A stretch of DNA of 11,952 bases from Candidatus Electronema nielsenii (GCA_026122915.1 JAGIXO010000047.1:1-11952), one strand, 5' to 3'. Counted from the first letter of the stretch, positions 1-8,150 are shown. The notes: generated by a model not told the origin, from the sequence alone. Numbers and translations are program-made.

Positions 1-3000
1 TCTGCCCACGCTTTCCCCGCCGCTATATTTTCCTTCCCCTGCTCCAGCAAAAAATAGAGCGTTGGCACGACCACCAACGTCAGAAAGGTGGCTGCCAGCA
101 GGCCGAAGCTAACTGCAACCGCCATTGATTGCCAGAACTGGCTGGACTCACTGACCCAAGACATGGTGAGGTTGCGGAAATCATAGGATACGCCGGTGAT
201 CATTGGCACGAGACCAAGAATAGTGGTGATCGCAGTCAGCAGCACAGGCCGTAAGCGGGTAGCGCCGGCCAGCACCACTGCCTCGCGGACAGCAAAGCCG
301 TTACTTCGCAGCTGGTTGGTATAATCGATCAGCACAATGGCGTTATTCACCGCTACACCTGCCAACGAAATCACGCCAATACCGGTCATGATGATACCAA
401 AAGGCATTTGGTAGAGCATTAGGCCAAAGAACGCACCACCCATCGACAACACCACCGAAGTCATGATCAGGAAAGGCTGACTGATTGAATTGAATTGCGT
501 GACGAGAATCAGGAAAATGAGCAGCAGGGCGACGGCAAATGCTTTGCTGAGGAAAGCCTGCGATTCCTCCTGATCTTGATTTTCACCAGTGAAGGTAATT
601 TTGTAGCCGGGCGGCAGCGGTATCTGGGCCAGTAGTTTCTCAGCCTGCATCCGCACCACCGAGCCAGTGACTTTGGTCTCATCAACATTGGCCTTCACCG
701 TCACCACTCGTTCGCTGTTGATCCGACTGATGTTGCCCACTGAGCCGGTAATATCAACGGTGGCCAAGGTAGAAAGCGGCACGGCAATACCACTTGGCGC
801 GGGAATCAAGAGGCTGCGCAGCACATCAGCGTGCCGCCGCTCCGCATCGGGGAGCTGCACAGTGATGTCATAGTCGTCGTTACCTTCCCGGTAGGAAGAG
901 ACCGCCAAGCCGTTATAGGCCGATTTGAGGGCAAAACCGATCATACCGCTGCTCAGGCCGAATAAGGCTGCTTTTTGTCGGTCGATTGTAACGCGTACTG
1001 AAGGTGTACCTTCAATATAGTTATCCCGAATGTCCTCTACATGAGGCAGTTTTTCCAGCACTTTTTTAATCTCTTTGGCAAGACTGCCTATGACAGCAAA
1101 GTTGTCACCAGCTATTTCAAGATTGATCGCTGCACCGGTGGGTGGCCCTTCCGCCTCCAAGGCCACCGTGAGCTTGGCACCGGGGATATTGGCAATCCGT
1201 TTCCTGATTTCCTCTACAGTGTCATTGCTCGACTGCGAGCGATCAGCCAGATCAATAAAACGGATGCCGATATAATTTGGCGTGTTAGCCTCAAAAGCCG
1301 AGCTGCCGCTACTGGCTGAAACAGCGCGGGTGTAGATGATCTTTATATTTTCCAAATCGCTCGGCCCAGTGACAGTTTGCCCGGTTTTTAGACGATGCTC
1401 TTTGGGCTGAAAGGCTTGAGCATGACGGCTGTCAAGACTGCCTTTTTCTCCACCACCACCCGCTACAGCGATCTCTACTTGGCGGAGAATGCTGTCGATG
1501 TATTCTAAATCAGCACCTTCTGGCACATCAACATTGACATAAATGCCCTTGGGATCAGTAGCCGGGAAAAATTCCACCGGCGTTTTCAGACCAACTTCCA
1601 AGAGCCAGCCCTGTACCATAAAAACCATCAGCAGTGCTGTTCCAAAAATCAACACAAGAGGATGACGAAGAAAAAAACGCAGCTGACCTGCATACGTGCG
1701 CAGGATGAATCCTTTAATTTCAAGTGGTTTTTCCCAAGGAACTTCCTCATCAGCTGCTTTGCGTCGCCGCGCTTTTTTTGAGCTTTTCATGAACAGCGAG
1801 GCAAAGGCCGGATTGATCACTAAGGCAACAAAGAGACTGGCAGTCAAGGTGATGATCAAAGTTAAAGGCAGGTAGCCCATAAATTCACCCATAAGACCGG
1901 GCCAGTATAGCATCGGCGCAAAAGCAGCTAAGGTAGTCAACGTGGAACCAATCACGGGCATGGCCACTTCCGAAGTTCCTTTTATGGTCGCTTCCACCCT
2001 GCTTGCGCCCTGTTCCATAAAACGGTAGATGTTCTCGATAATGACGATGGCGTTATCGACCAGCATTCCCAGAGCTAAAATCAGGCTGAAAAGGACAACC
2101 ATGTTTAAGGTAATCCCCAGCATCTGAAGAATGGTGAAAGAGAGCAGCATAGAAAAAGGAATAGCGAGACTGACCATCACCGCATTGCGGAAACCCATGC
2201 CGAGAAAAACTACCGCCAGCACCAACACTAAGCCGGTAAGGATGTTGTTCTCCAAATCCGCCACCATAATTTCGGTGTCTTTAGCCTTATCTAATACCTT
2301 CGTGATGTCAGTATCCTTCGGCCAAGCAGTCTTGCGTTGGTTGATAATATCCTGTACGGCTTGAGCAATGGCGATGATGTTTTCTCCAGCCCGTTTTTTT
2401 ACCGCGATGTTAACCGCTTGCCGACCGTTCATCCGCGAACGACTGGTCTCTTCCTTGAAGCCATCCAAGACCGTGGCTACTTCTTTGAGATAGACCGGCT
2501 GGCCTTTGTGGGTGGTCAGCACGAGATTGTAAATTTCCTCTGGAGTGGCAAATTCGCCCGGTACGCGGAGCTGAAATTTGCCATCACCCAGATGAAGAAC
2601 GCCGCCAGAGGTGTTGCTGTTTTCGCTTTGAACAGCGGTTTGGAGCGAATTGATGCTCAAACCATAGTGTGACAGCTTTTCTGGCGAGACCTCAATACGA
2701 ATTTCCCGTTCTTGGCCACCGGTAATATTTACTTCCAGCACACCTGGTACTGCCTCAATTTCATCTTCTAAGTCATCGGCAATTTCCTTTAGACAGTGCA
2801 AGCCGCAAGTGCCGGAAAGTGAAAAGACCAGAATCGGCATTTCCGAGATATTGACCTCAAAAATACTGGGATCATCTTCTAAATCAGTAGGTAGCTCGCC
2901 CTTGGCTTGATCGACCTTGTCTTTGACCTTGCGCAGGGCATCGTCGATATCAATACCAGTAGTGAACTCGACATCAATCAGTGACTCGCCTTCAGAACTG

Positions 3001-3248
3001 ACCGACTTAACGTTCTTTACTCCGTCCAATCCCTTGAGCTTGTTCTCAATCTTGATCGTGACCGAGGTTTCCATATCGCCGGGAGCCACGCCCCGATAAA
3101 TAGTGGAAACAAAGACATGCGGAATGCTGACATCCGGCTCTGCCTCTCGCGGCAGAGTCAGATAGCTGTAGGTACCCATGACCAAGATGAGAGCGGCCAG
3201 CACCATCACCGCGATATTCTGCCGGACTGCGGTGTCGGAAATGATCAT
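1..3248 (-). CDS. RND-family efflux permease (AcrB/HAE1-like), C-terminus cut by window edge
   Basis: Inner-membrane, proton-driven pump subunit of a tripartite efflux system. The frame is open from the ATG at 3248 to base 3, giving 1082 codons. The usual family length is about 1030-1090, so only a few residues are missing. Visible landmarks: a first membrane segment at about residues 11-27 followed by LPREAEPDV, a porter-domain region, the TM4 motif LVDNAIVIIENIYR with Asp398 (the place of the AcrB proton-relay aspartates), and a second-half repeat with AGVAVNNAIVLIDY. It ends in the last membrane helix, PTLYFLLEQGKE. AcrB has two adjacent Asp in TM4; here it is Asp-Asn, as in many environmental RND pumps. 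The start overlaps the upstream gene's stop by 4 bases (ATGA), and AAGGAG lies 8 bases before the ATG, so translation is coupled to the fusion protein. Family assignment is secure; the substrate cannot be told. No outer-membrane factor gene is in view. Confidence 0.95.
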   Translation of the reverse strand, partial: MIISDTAVRQNIAVMVLAALILVMGTYSYLTLPREAEPDVSIPHVFVSTIYRGVAPGDMETSVTIKIENKLKGLDGVKNVKSVSSEGESLIDVEFTTGIDIDDALRKVKDKVDQAKGELPTDLEDDPSIFEVNISEMPILVFSLSGTCGLHCLKEIADDLEDEIEAVPGVLEVNITGGQEREIRIEVSPEKLSHYGLSINSLQTAVQSENSNTSGGVLHLGDGKFQLRVPGEFATPEEIYNLVLTTHKGQPVYLKEVATVLDGFKEETSRSRMNGRQAVNIAVKKRAGENIIAIAQAVQDIINQRKTAWPKDTDITKVLDKAKDTEIMVADLENNILTGLVLVLAVVFLGMGFRNAVMVSLAIPFSMLLSFTILQMLGITLNMVVLFSLILALGMLVDNAIVIIENIYRFMEQGASRVEATIKGTSEVAMPVIGSTLTTLAAFAPMLYWPGLMGEFMGYLPLTLIITLTASLFVALVINPAFASLFMKSSKKARRRKAADEEVPWEKPLEIKGFILRTYAGQLRFFLRHPLVLIFGTALLMVFMVQGWLLEVGLKTPVEFFPATDPKGIYVNVDVPEGADLEYIDSILRQVEIAVAGGGGEKGSLDSRHAQAFQPKEHRLKTGQTVTGPSDLENIKIIYTRAVSASSGSSAFEANTPNYIGIRFIDLADRSQSSNDTVEEIRKRIANIPGAKLTVALEAEGPPTGAAINLEIAGDNFAVIGSLAKEIKKVLEKLPHVEDIRDNYIEGTPSVRVTIDRQKAALFGLSSGMIGFALKSAYNGLAVSSYREGNDDYDITVQLPDAERRHADVLRSLLIPAPSGIAVPLSTLATVDITGSVGNISRINSERVVTVKANVDETKVTGSVVRMQAEKLLAQIPLPPGYKITFTGENQDQEESQAFLSKAFAVALLLIFLILVTQFNSISQPFLIMTSVVLSMGGAFFGLMLYQMPFGIIMTGIGVISLAGVAVNNAIVLIDYTNQLRSNGFAVREAVVLAGATRLRPVLLTAITTILGLVPMITGVSYDFRNLTMSWVSESSQFWQSMAVAVSFGLLAATFLTLVVVPTLYFLLEQGKENIAAGKAWA

Positions 3249-4399
3249 GGCAGCAGCTCCTTCATGTCAGTGACAGACTTTACTGCCTTAATTTTCTGGC
3301 CATCTTCCACGCTGCGGTGGCCTTCAATAATGACCTTGTCGCCTGCTTGCAGACCGCTGTTAATCAGCACCTGCCAACCTTCCAAAAAGCCGGTAGTCAC
3401 GACTCGTCGCCGCGCTATCCCATTTTCATCAACATAAACGAACTGCTCGTTGTTTCTCGAAATAACGGCATAAAGTGGTACAGCTAAGGCCTGCTCTTGC
3501 GCTGTCTTGATGATCTCAGCTCGAACCAGCATTCCCGGTAAAATGCGATGGTCTATGTTGATCAGAGCTAATTCTAAACGATATACATGCGCTGAAGATT
3601 CTGGCGCGACAGCGAAATAATGAACCGGTGCAGCAATTTTTTTTCCACCTATAGCCTGCACTACCACCTCTACCTCATGCAATTGGCGCACCGCTGCCGC
3701 ATCAGATTCAGGGATAGAAACCACTGCCTTAACTCGATCAATTTCTAAAATTTCGGCTATCTGCGCCGGGGCTAACGAATTGACTAAGAGGCCAACTTCC
3801 GCATCAAGGCGGCTGATCACTCCAGCCATCGGCGCGGTGATCTGACAGCGAGAAAGCCGAAGTTCCGCTTCTTCCAAATGAGCTTTGGCTTGGCGGAGCT
3901 GATTCTGCTGTTCATCCAAGTTGGCTTGAGTGGCAATCCCCTTGCTGCGCAGATTCTCGTTGCGGGCAAGATTGATCTGGGCCAACTCGTAGGCGGCTTT
4001 GGCTGCATCTAAGGTGATTTGGTAGTCCTTGGTTTCGATTCGGGCAATCAGCTGCCCTTTTTTTACTCGCTCACCTTCACGAACAAAAATTTCCTCGATG
4101 CTGCCGCTCACCTTAGCCATCAGCTGTAGCTGCGTCCACGCCTCTACTTTGCCGGGCAGATTGATTTTATCCCGCATCACGGTCGGTTTAAGTTGCAGCG
4201 TAACCACGTTGATTGGCGGAGTTTCGACCGCCGTGGCGTTTTTTAGCTCCTCTTCCAGCATTGCCCTTTTTTCTTTGATCTTTTCATTAGTCAACGCGGC
4301 AAGGCCAAGCAGCAACAGGATGAAGAGAAAGCCGGGCAGATTATGCAGAAAAAACCAGACGATTTTCCCGCGCAAGGTTCTGGGTTCAGGCGTATTCAT
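3245..4399 (-). CDS. RND efflux periplasmic adaptor (membrane fusion protein, HlyD/AcrA family)
   Basis: 384-residue adaptor that would link the RND permease to an outer-membrane channel. A hydrophobic anchor at about 22-37 follows a short basic N-terminus. There is no lipobox, so it is probably anchored by this helix rather than by lipid. The order then follows the family: first half of the lipoyl domain at about 85-121 (motif AKVSGSIEEIFVREGERVKKG), an alpha-helical hairpin rich in Gln, Leu and Ala at about 127-185, second lipoyl half at about 186-222 (ITAPMAGVISRL), a beta-barrel with LPGM at 287-290, and a membrane-proximal domain. A purine-rich AAAGGACGAG within the last tetR codons may serve as ribosome site, although it stands rather far (about 15 bases) from the ATG. 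It is 6 bases downstream of tetR and overlaps the permease gene, so all three genes form one operon. Confidence 0.94.
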   Translation of the reverse strand: MNTPEPRTLRGKIVWFFLHNLPGFLFILLLLGLAALTNEKIKEKRAMLEEELKNATAVETPPINVVTLQLKPTVMRDKINLPGKVEAWTQLQLMAKVSGSIEEIFVREGERVKKGQLIARIETKDYQITLDAAKAAYELAQINLARNENLRSKGIATQANLDEQQNQLRQAKAHLEEAELRLSRCQITAPMAGVISRLDAEVGLLVNSLAPAQIAEILEIDRVKAVVSIPESDAAAVRQLHEVEVVVQAIGGKKIAAPVHYFAVAPESSAHVYRLELALINIDHRILPGMLVRAEIIKTAQEQALAVPLYAVISRNNEQFVYVDENGIARRRVVTTGFLEGWQVLINSGLQAGDKVIIEGHRSVEDGQKIKAVKSVTDMKELLP

Positions 4400-4405
4400 A
4401 ATTTT

Positions 4406-5020
4406 TCAATCTCGTCCTTTTGGTTTCAAGCCAACTAATGCTTGGCTGAACATAACTTGGAGGGCAACACGGACATCTTCTTCATTGGACAATCGCCCGG
4501 AATACCAAGCAGAAAGGGCCATTAAATAAAGAGCGTAGAAGTGGCCACAGGTCATAGTTAGCTCAATATCTTGCCGTAGCTGCCCTTTTTCTTGCGCCTC
4601 TTTGAAAATGAGAACAAAGAGCTGAATGAATTGCTCTTCAATCTCCTGCGATTTTTCACGAGCCAAGGCTTTGGGAAAAATCATTTCGCGCATCAGAGTA
4701 CGGCCAAATTCTTTATTCTTGGTGATATAGCGGAATTCATACATGAAAATCAGGAGCAACTTTTCCTCCAGCAGCGCATCTAAAGGAATTTTCTGCTGAA
4801 GTTCGAGATGCAGACAAGCCAATTCCTCTTCGGAAAAGGCCAGCAGAATGTCGCTTTTTGAGCTGAAATAGGAATAAATTGTTCCTTTACCAACTCCAGC
4901 AGCACGTGCCAGCGCAGCAATACTGGTGTTTTCGTAGCCTCGCTCGCCAAAGAGAGTGATGGCAGCATCCATAATGGCGGCTTTGGTTTCCTGTTTCTTT
5001 TGCTCCCGCAATCCTGCCAT
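4406..5020 (-). CDS. TetR-family transcriptional regulator, probable repressor of the efflux operon
   Basis: 204-residue one-component regulator. The N-terminal DNA-binding domain is classic TetR: helix 1 ending LFGERGYENTSIAALA (about 23-38), then AGVGKGTIYSYFSSKSDIL (about 41-59), the helix-turn-helix recognition segment. The rest is helical and variable, as expected of a ligand-binding and dimerisation domain. It ends FSQALVGLKPKGRD, resembling the TetR_C regions of AcrR-like regulators. AAGGA sits about 7 bases before the ATG at 5020. As first gene of the efflux operon, just behind a promoter flanked by an inverted repeat, it is probably an autorepressor released by a pump substrate. That role is inferred from context and not shown by the protein alone. 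Confidence 0.92.
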   Translation of the reverse strand: MAGLREQKKQETKAAIMDAAITLFGERGYENTSIAALARAAGVGKGTIYSYFSSKSDILLAFSEEELACLHLELQQKIPLDALLEEKLLLIFMYEFRYITKNKEFGRTLMREMIFPKALAREKSQEIEEQFIQLFVLIFKEAQEKGQLRQDIELTMTCGHFYALYLMALSAWYSGRLSNEEDVRVALQVMFSQALVGLKPKGRD

Positions 5021-5057
5021 AATCTGTCCTTGAAGAGAAAATAACGGTTTCGGTCGA

Positions 5058-5104
5058 ATTTGACCCCAGTCGAATTTTACGAATTTTTGCAGTTAGGGTC
5101 AAAT
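5058..5104. promoter_or_regulatory. candidate TetR operator: inverted repeat framing the promoter
   Basis: ATTTGACCC (5058-5066) and GGGTCAAAT (5096-5104) form a perfect 9-bp inverted repeat with a 29-bp centre. The right arm covers the -35 box and the left arm covers the predicted transcription start, so a bound dimer or pair of dimers would block RNA polymerase. The left arm also belongs to a 14-bp near-palindrome, GGTCGAATTTGACC (5052-5065). A further TTGACC copy lies on the minus strand at 5123-5118, 21 bp (two helical turns) from the -35 copy. Which half-sites TetR binds is inference. Confidence 0.5.
5074..5102 (-). promoter_or_regulatory. sigma70-type promoter of the tetR-efflux operon
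   Basis: On the minus strand, TTGACC (5102-5097) is followed after exactly 17 bases by TAAAAT (5079-5074), matching 5 of 6 bases in each consensus hexamer. Transcription would start near 5067, giving a leader of about 45 bases before the tetR ATG at 5020. This is the best promoter match in the gap between the divergent genes. Confidence 0.75.
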
Positions 5105-5316
5105 AAAAAATGACTACGGTCAAGTTTTGCTTAAAAACACTTCACAGTTTCTTTGCTGCAAAAATTCCGTTTTTTGACGCATTAGAGCCTTTAGATGAAC
5201 GCGCAAATCAGTTACCATGTTTTTGTATAAAAAATCTGTCTAAGCCTTGGCAGATTACTGATTTTAGAGTAGCATTTAATTCGTGCTGTTAACCCACCCA
5301 TCAAAAAGAGGAAACC
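5105..5316. other. AT-rich divergent intergenic region upstream of the first transglutaminase
   Basis: This stretch between the efflux operon promoter and the first transglutaminase gene is richer in A and T than the flanking genes. It contains AATCTG (5233-5238) and CAGATT (5251-5256), a 6-bp inverted repeat with a 12-base loop, and TATAAA at 5226-5231. No -35 box stands at a good distance from that TATAAA, so I cannot place the promoter of the downstream gene. A 60-codon open frame at 5110-5292 has no ribosome site or protein-like character and is not called. A ribosome site GAGG (5308-5311) lies 5 bases before the ATG at 5317. Confidence 0.5.
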
Positions 5317-7044
5317 ATGTCCACCCCGCCCAAAAAACACGACTGTCCCATACTCAATCTCATCAAAGGCTGTGGCTGCCAGAGCAACACCACGTCCTCA
5401 TCATGCTGTGGTGATGACCACAATCATCCGCATGACCATGTAACAAGTTCTGGTAATCAAGAGAAACACAGTCATTCTCACGATCATGCGCATGACAGTA
5501 GCCATACGCACAGTCATGAAACAGCCGCTGCGTCAACTCCTCCTGTCGCTGCTCCCGACGAAGCTACTGAGAATGACGCAGCACCCACTATCAGCGCAGA
5601 GCAAGAAAAGGAGCTGCTGGCAGACTTGCAGGACTTCGATAATAACCCAGCGGAATTCATGGATCGCTCACCGCGCAAACGAGTGGAGCAGGCAGGTGGC
5701 ACGGACACGAATCTTCCTTTCTTTGACCAAGCTGCTATCGACAGCAAAGCCTATGTTGGTGCCCGTGATGAGCTGCGGACTCATTTTGATGCTAATGATC
5801 CAGACCGTGCCACTCGTGCCGCCTTTGCTGCTAACGATCTGGCGCAGAACTTGGTGGACAGCTACAGCTACACCAGTTTGCAGAGTATGCAGGCGAACAA
5901 CTTGATGAATGTTCGGCTGAATAACCAGCCTTGGTCAGATGACTACTGGGCGATATGCCGAGGTATCCTTGGCAAGCGCTATGCTGATCCCGGCTTTCCT
6001 AATTCTTATGATTGGAACACGTGCCATAACTACGTGGTGAGCCGCCCAGCTGCCTCTGTTCTTACGAGCGGCAGCACAACAGCGATTAACAATCTCTCGC
6101 CTTCGGAAAAATACGACATCTTAGTCGGCGATAGCAACTACACCCTAACAAAAAAAATGTGGGCTGAAGGGGCTAAATTTGGAGGCAACGTCGCTCCTTG
6201 GATGGGCATTTGCCACGGTTGGGCACCTGCCAGCTACATGTTACCTCGTCCGACCAAGGCCATCACTGTGCTGGCGGCGGATGGACACACCCAGCTGACC
6301 TTTTATCCTTCCGATATCAAAGGACTTGCCTCTCTGCTCTGGGCTAATGCCAGCCCTATAGGCGGCAAGTTCATCGGTGGCCGCTGCAATGTTGAGAATC
6401 CAGCCAGAGATATCAATGGTCGCTTGATTGAGGCCGCCTGTTTTGACACGAACCCCGGTACGTGGCATCTCGCTATGGTCAACCAGATCGGTGCGTCCAA
6501 ACGCAGCATGGTGATGGATGTGACCTTTGATTATGAGGTTTGGAATCAACCAGTGCTGGGCTATAGATACCGCCATTTTAACCCGCAAAGCATGACCTAT
6601 CAAAGCTCGCTGACTGCCGCTGCTGTGCCGAGAGCTAACTACACCAGAGACAAGTTCCCCTCATACCACAGCAGCCAGACTGTCAGCATTGTCGGCATTG
6701 AGATGTTTGTTTCTTATATGGTGGAGACCAAGCCCAGTCACAACTCATCAGACAGCCCCAGCAGCGACGCGATCACTGAAGTTAAATATATGTACGACTT
6801 GGAGCTAGATTTTTCCGGCAAGATCATCGGCGGCGAATGGCGTATGCTGGAGCATCCTGATTTCCTCTGGACTCCGACCAAAGGCAGCAGAGCAAGAACT
6901 AACTATGAACCCAGCGGAACGTGGCAGAGCGGTCAGTCTGTACCTTCCTCGTGGAGATCAGCGGCTGTTTCCGCCTCAAACGCAGCCAAGCCCGCACCAT
7001 TGGCTGCAATTGTCGAGCGACTGATCAGTATGTCCAACAGCTAA
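5317..7044 (+). CDS. oomycete-type transglutaminase (TGase elicitor/GP42 family) with Cys/His-rich N-terminal tail
   Basis: 575-residue protein expected to catalyse acyl transfer between Gln and amines (protein crosslinking). It resembles the Phytophthora GP42 transglutaminase family. Likely catalytic residues: Cys299 in WMGICHGWAP, His384 in TWHLAMVNQIG, and Asp401 or Asp405 in MDVTFDYEVWNQP. FYPSDIKGLASLLW, FIGGRCN, CFDTNPGTWH and, near the C-terminus, YDLELDFSGKIIGGEW with HPDFLWTP are family-like blocks. Residues 408-416, VWNQPVLGY, resemble the Pep-13 elicitor peptide. Residues 8-68 hold 13 His and 5 Cys (Cys10, 19, 21, 30, 31; His runs such as HSHSHDHAH), a probable metal-binding tail absent from the downstream paralog. 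Residues 69-91 are an Ala/Pro/Thr linker. There is no signal peptide, unlike the secreted oomycete enzymes. An intrinsic terminator follows, so the gene may be its own unit. Family call firm; substrates unknown. Confidence 0.85.
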   Translation: MSTPPKKHDCPILNLIKGCGCQSNTTSSSCCGDDHNHPHDHVTSSGNQEKHSHSHDHAHDSSHTHSHETAAASTPPVAAPDEATENDAAPTISAEQEKELLADLQDFDNNPAEFMDRSPRKRVEQAGGTDTNLPFFDQAAIDSKAYVGARDELRTHFDANDPDRATRAAFAANDLAQNLVDSYSYTSLQSMQANNLMNVRLNNQPWSDDYWAICRGILGKRYADPGFPNSYDWNTCHNYVVSRPAASVLTSGSTTAINNLSPSEKYDILVGDSNYTLTKKMWAEGAKFGGNVAPWMGICHGWAPASYMLPRPTKAITVLAADGHTQLTFYPSDIKGLASLLWANASPIGGKFIGGRCNVENPARDINGRLIEAACFDTNPGTWHLAMVNQIGASKRSMVMDVTFDYEVWNQPVLGYRYRHFNPQSMTYQSSLTAAAVPRANYTRDKFPSYHSSQTVSIVGIEMFVSYMVETKPSHNSSDSPSSDAITEVKYMYDLELDFSGKIIGGEWRMLEHPDFLWTPTKGSRARTNYEPSGTWQSGQSVPSSWRSAAVSASNAAKPAPLAAIVERLISMSNS

Positions 7045-7068
7045 CCACCGTGTAACCCACCGTGTAAC
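7045..7068 (+). repeat. two-copy 12-bp tandem repeat after the stop codon
   Basis: CCACCGTGTAAC occurs twice without a gap (7045-7056 and 7057-7068), starting on the base after the TAA stop. It is an exact duplication, lies just before the terminator hairpin, and has no evident function. Replication slippage is the simplest explanation. Confidence 0.8.
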
Positions 7069-7074
7069 AGAAAA

Positions 7075-7109
7075 GCCTGTGCGACTCAAGTTGCACAGGC
7101 GTGCTTTTT
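7075..7109 (+). terminator. intrinsic (rho-independent) terminator
   Basis: GCCTGTGCGAC (7075-7085) pairs with GTTGCACAGGC (7090-7100), an 11-bp stem with one G-U pair and a TCAA tetraloop. Five T residues follow at 7105-7109 after GTGC. It ends transcription of the first transglutaminase gene, or partly attenuates read-through into the peptidase gene only 33 bases further on. Confidence 0.8.
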
Positions 7110-7117
7110 CTTATGAT
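7091..7117 (+). promoter_or_regulatory. weak candidate promoter for the caspase-like gene
   Basis: TATGAT (7112-7117) matches 5 of 6 bases of the -10 consensus. The only -35 candidate is TTGCAC (7091-7096), with a short 15-base spacer, and it lies inside the terminator hairpin. If used, transcription would start near 7124, just before the ribosome site. The alternative is read-through of the terminator or a promoter inside the upstream gene. Confidence 0.25.
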
Positions 7118-7142
7118 AAACTTCAGGCATAGGTGTTGGATG

Positions 7143-8150
7143 ATGTCTAATAAGCAGCATTACGCTCTTGTCATTGGCATCAATGACTATCCTCTGAGTG
7201 GACTTGAGCCACTTAAAGGGCCAGTCAACGATGCCAATGATTTTTATACTTGGCTCTGCGACCCAAAAGGTGGCAATCTGCCCACCGAAAATATTCGGCG
7301 CATAGTCTCTTCCGATTACCCTGCGCACGCTGCTTGCCCAACTCCAAACCAAGTGGAAGCCCTGTTTGAGCCGTTTATTTCCGATTATTATGACGGAAAA
7401 AAAGAAGGCGAACGACTTTACATTTTTGCGGCAGGCCACGGTTTCGGCGATCCTAACGATATGGGCAAAACCGCCCTTTATGCGGCCAATGTCAAAAATA
7501 TGTTTCCGTGGCACATCGCGGTGACAGAGTACGCCGAATGGCTCCGCCGCCATGCGGTCTTTAATGAAATTGTCCTGATTATGGACTGCTGCCGCACTAT
7601 TAATGTGCCGCATCAAATTAGAGAACCACAGTATGTGACCCTCCAAGGCAATGTGAATGCTGATAAAGTAAAATGCTTTTATGCCTTTGCCGTGGGGAGC
7701 GGCAGAAAAGCCCGTGAGCGACTGTTTGAAGACGGCAAAAACGCGGGCATCTTCACCAAAGCTTTTTTAGATGCTTTGAGAAACGCTCGGCCAGTGCAGG
7801 GTGTAGTTACAGGACAAGCACTGAAAGACTATATTCATAACAGCATTTCTCGGTTTGCAGGCGACCATGAAGCCGAGCCGCCGGAAATCGACCTTGATTC
7901 TAACCAAGACATCAGCTTCTTCAAGCGCAAGTCAGCTAGCACGATGCCGGTCATGGTCAATATTCAGTCCTACAGCGATACGGATATGCTCATTCTCTAT
8001 GACGGTTTGTCTCAAAAAATCAGGCAGGAAGCGGCAACAGCTTCAGTGATGACGCTGGATTTAGAGCCAGGGATATACAAAGTCAAAATCGGCAACACGG
8101 GCCGTGAGAAATTTTTCGAGGTGCCGAACAATGAGCAAATCACCGTCTGA
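7143..8150 (+). CDS. caspase-like peptidase (clan CD, family C14) with C-terminal beta module
   Basis: 335-residue putative cysteine endopeptidase of the caspase/metacaspase fold. The N-terminus begins YALVIGINDYP (7-17), a typical first strand of p20 domains, followed by LKGPVNDANDF. The catalytic pair is intact: His99 in FAAGHGFGD and Cys150 in IMDCCRT (Asp-x-Cys pattern). A further conserved-looking block, YAFAVGSGRKARE, precedes GIFTKAFLDAL, which fits the p10-like half. After about residue 265 comes a beta-rich module with EPGIYKVKIG, related to modules in the next gene. I place the start at the ATG at 7143, 7 bases after AGGTG. An in-frame ATG at 7140 is equally possible, and a GTG at 7101 would lie inside the terminator. 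There is no signal peptide, so it is probably cytoplasmic. The next gene overlaps its end by 20 bases. Cleavage target unknown; the flanking transglutaminases are candidates by context only. Confidence 0.88.
   Translation: MSNKQHYALVIGINDYPLSGLEPLKGPVNDANDFYTWLCDPKGGNLPTENIRRIVSSDYPAHAACPTPNQVEALFEPFISDYYDGKKEGERLYIFAAGHGFGDPNDMGKTALYAANVKNMFPWHIAVTEYAEWLRRHAVFNEIVLIMDCCRTINVPHQIREPQYVTLQGNVNADKVKCFYAFAVGSGRKARERLFEDGKNAGIFTKAFLDALRNARPVQGVVTGQALKDYIHNSISRFAGDHEAEPPEIDLDSNQDISFFKRKSASTMPVMVNIQSYSDTDMLILYDGLSQKIRQEAATASVMTLDLEPGIYKVKIGNTGREKFFEVPNNEQITV

Noticed and set aside
4029..4529. 166-codon plus-strand open frame across the fusion-protein and tetR genes
   Set aside because: It is antisense to two well-recognised genes and spans their junction. 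The Ser/Arg-rich translation is typical of a reverse frame.
5110..5292. 60-codon open frame between tetR and the first transglutaminase
   Set aside because: There is no ribosome site, its composition follows the AT-rich intergenic DNA, and its start lies among the regulatory half-sites.
5401..5520. DNA repeat or CRISPR-like array in the His-rich coding stretch
   Set aside because: The CATGAC/CACAGTCAT-like recurrences come from alternating His, Asp and Ser codons within one open frame. There are no equal spacers or exact repeats.
7086..7646. 186-codon open frame on the minus strand opposite the caspase-like gene
   Set aside because: It lies fully antisense to a gene with clear C14 motifs, has no family-like sequence, and runs across the terminator hairpin. 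It is a shadow frame.
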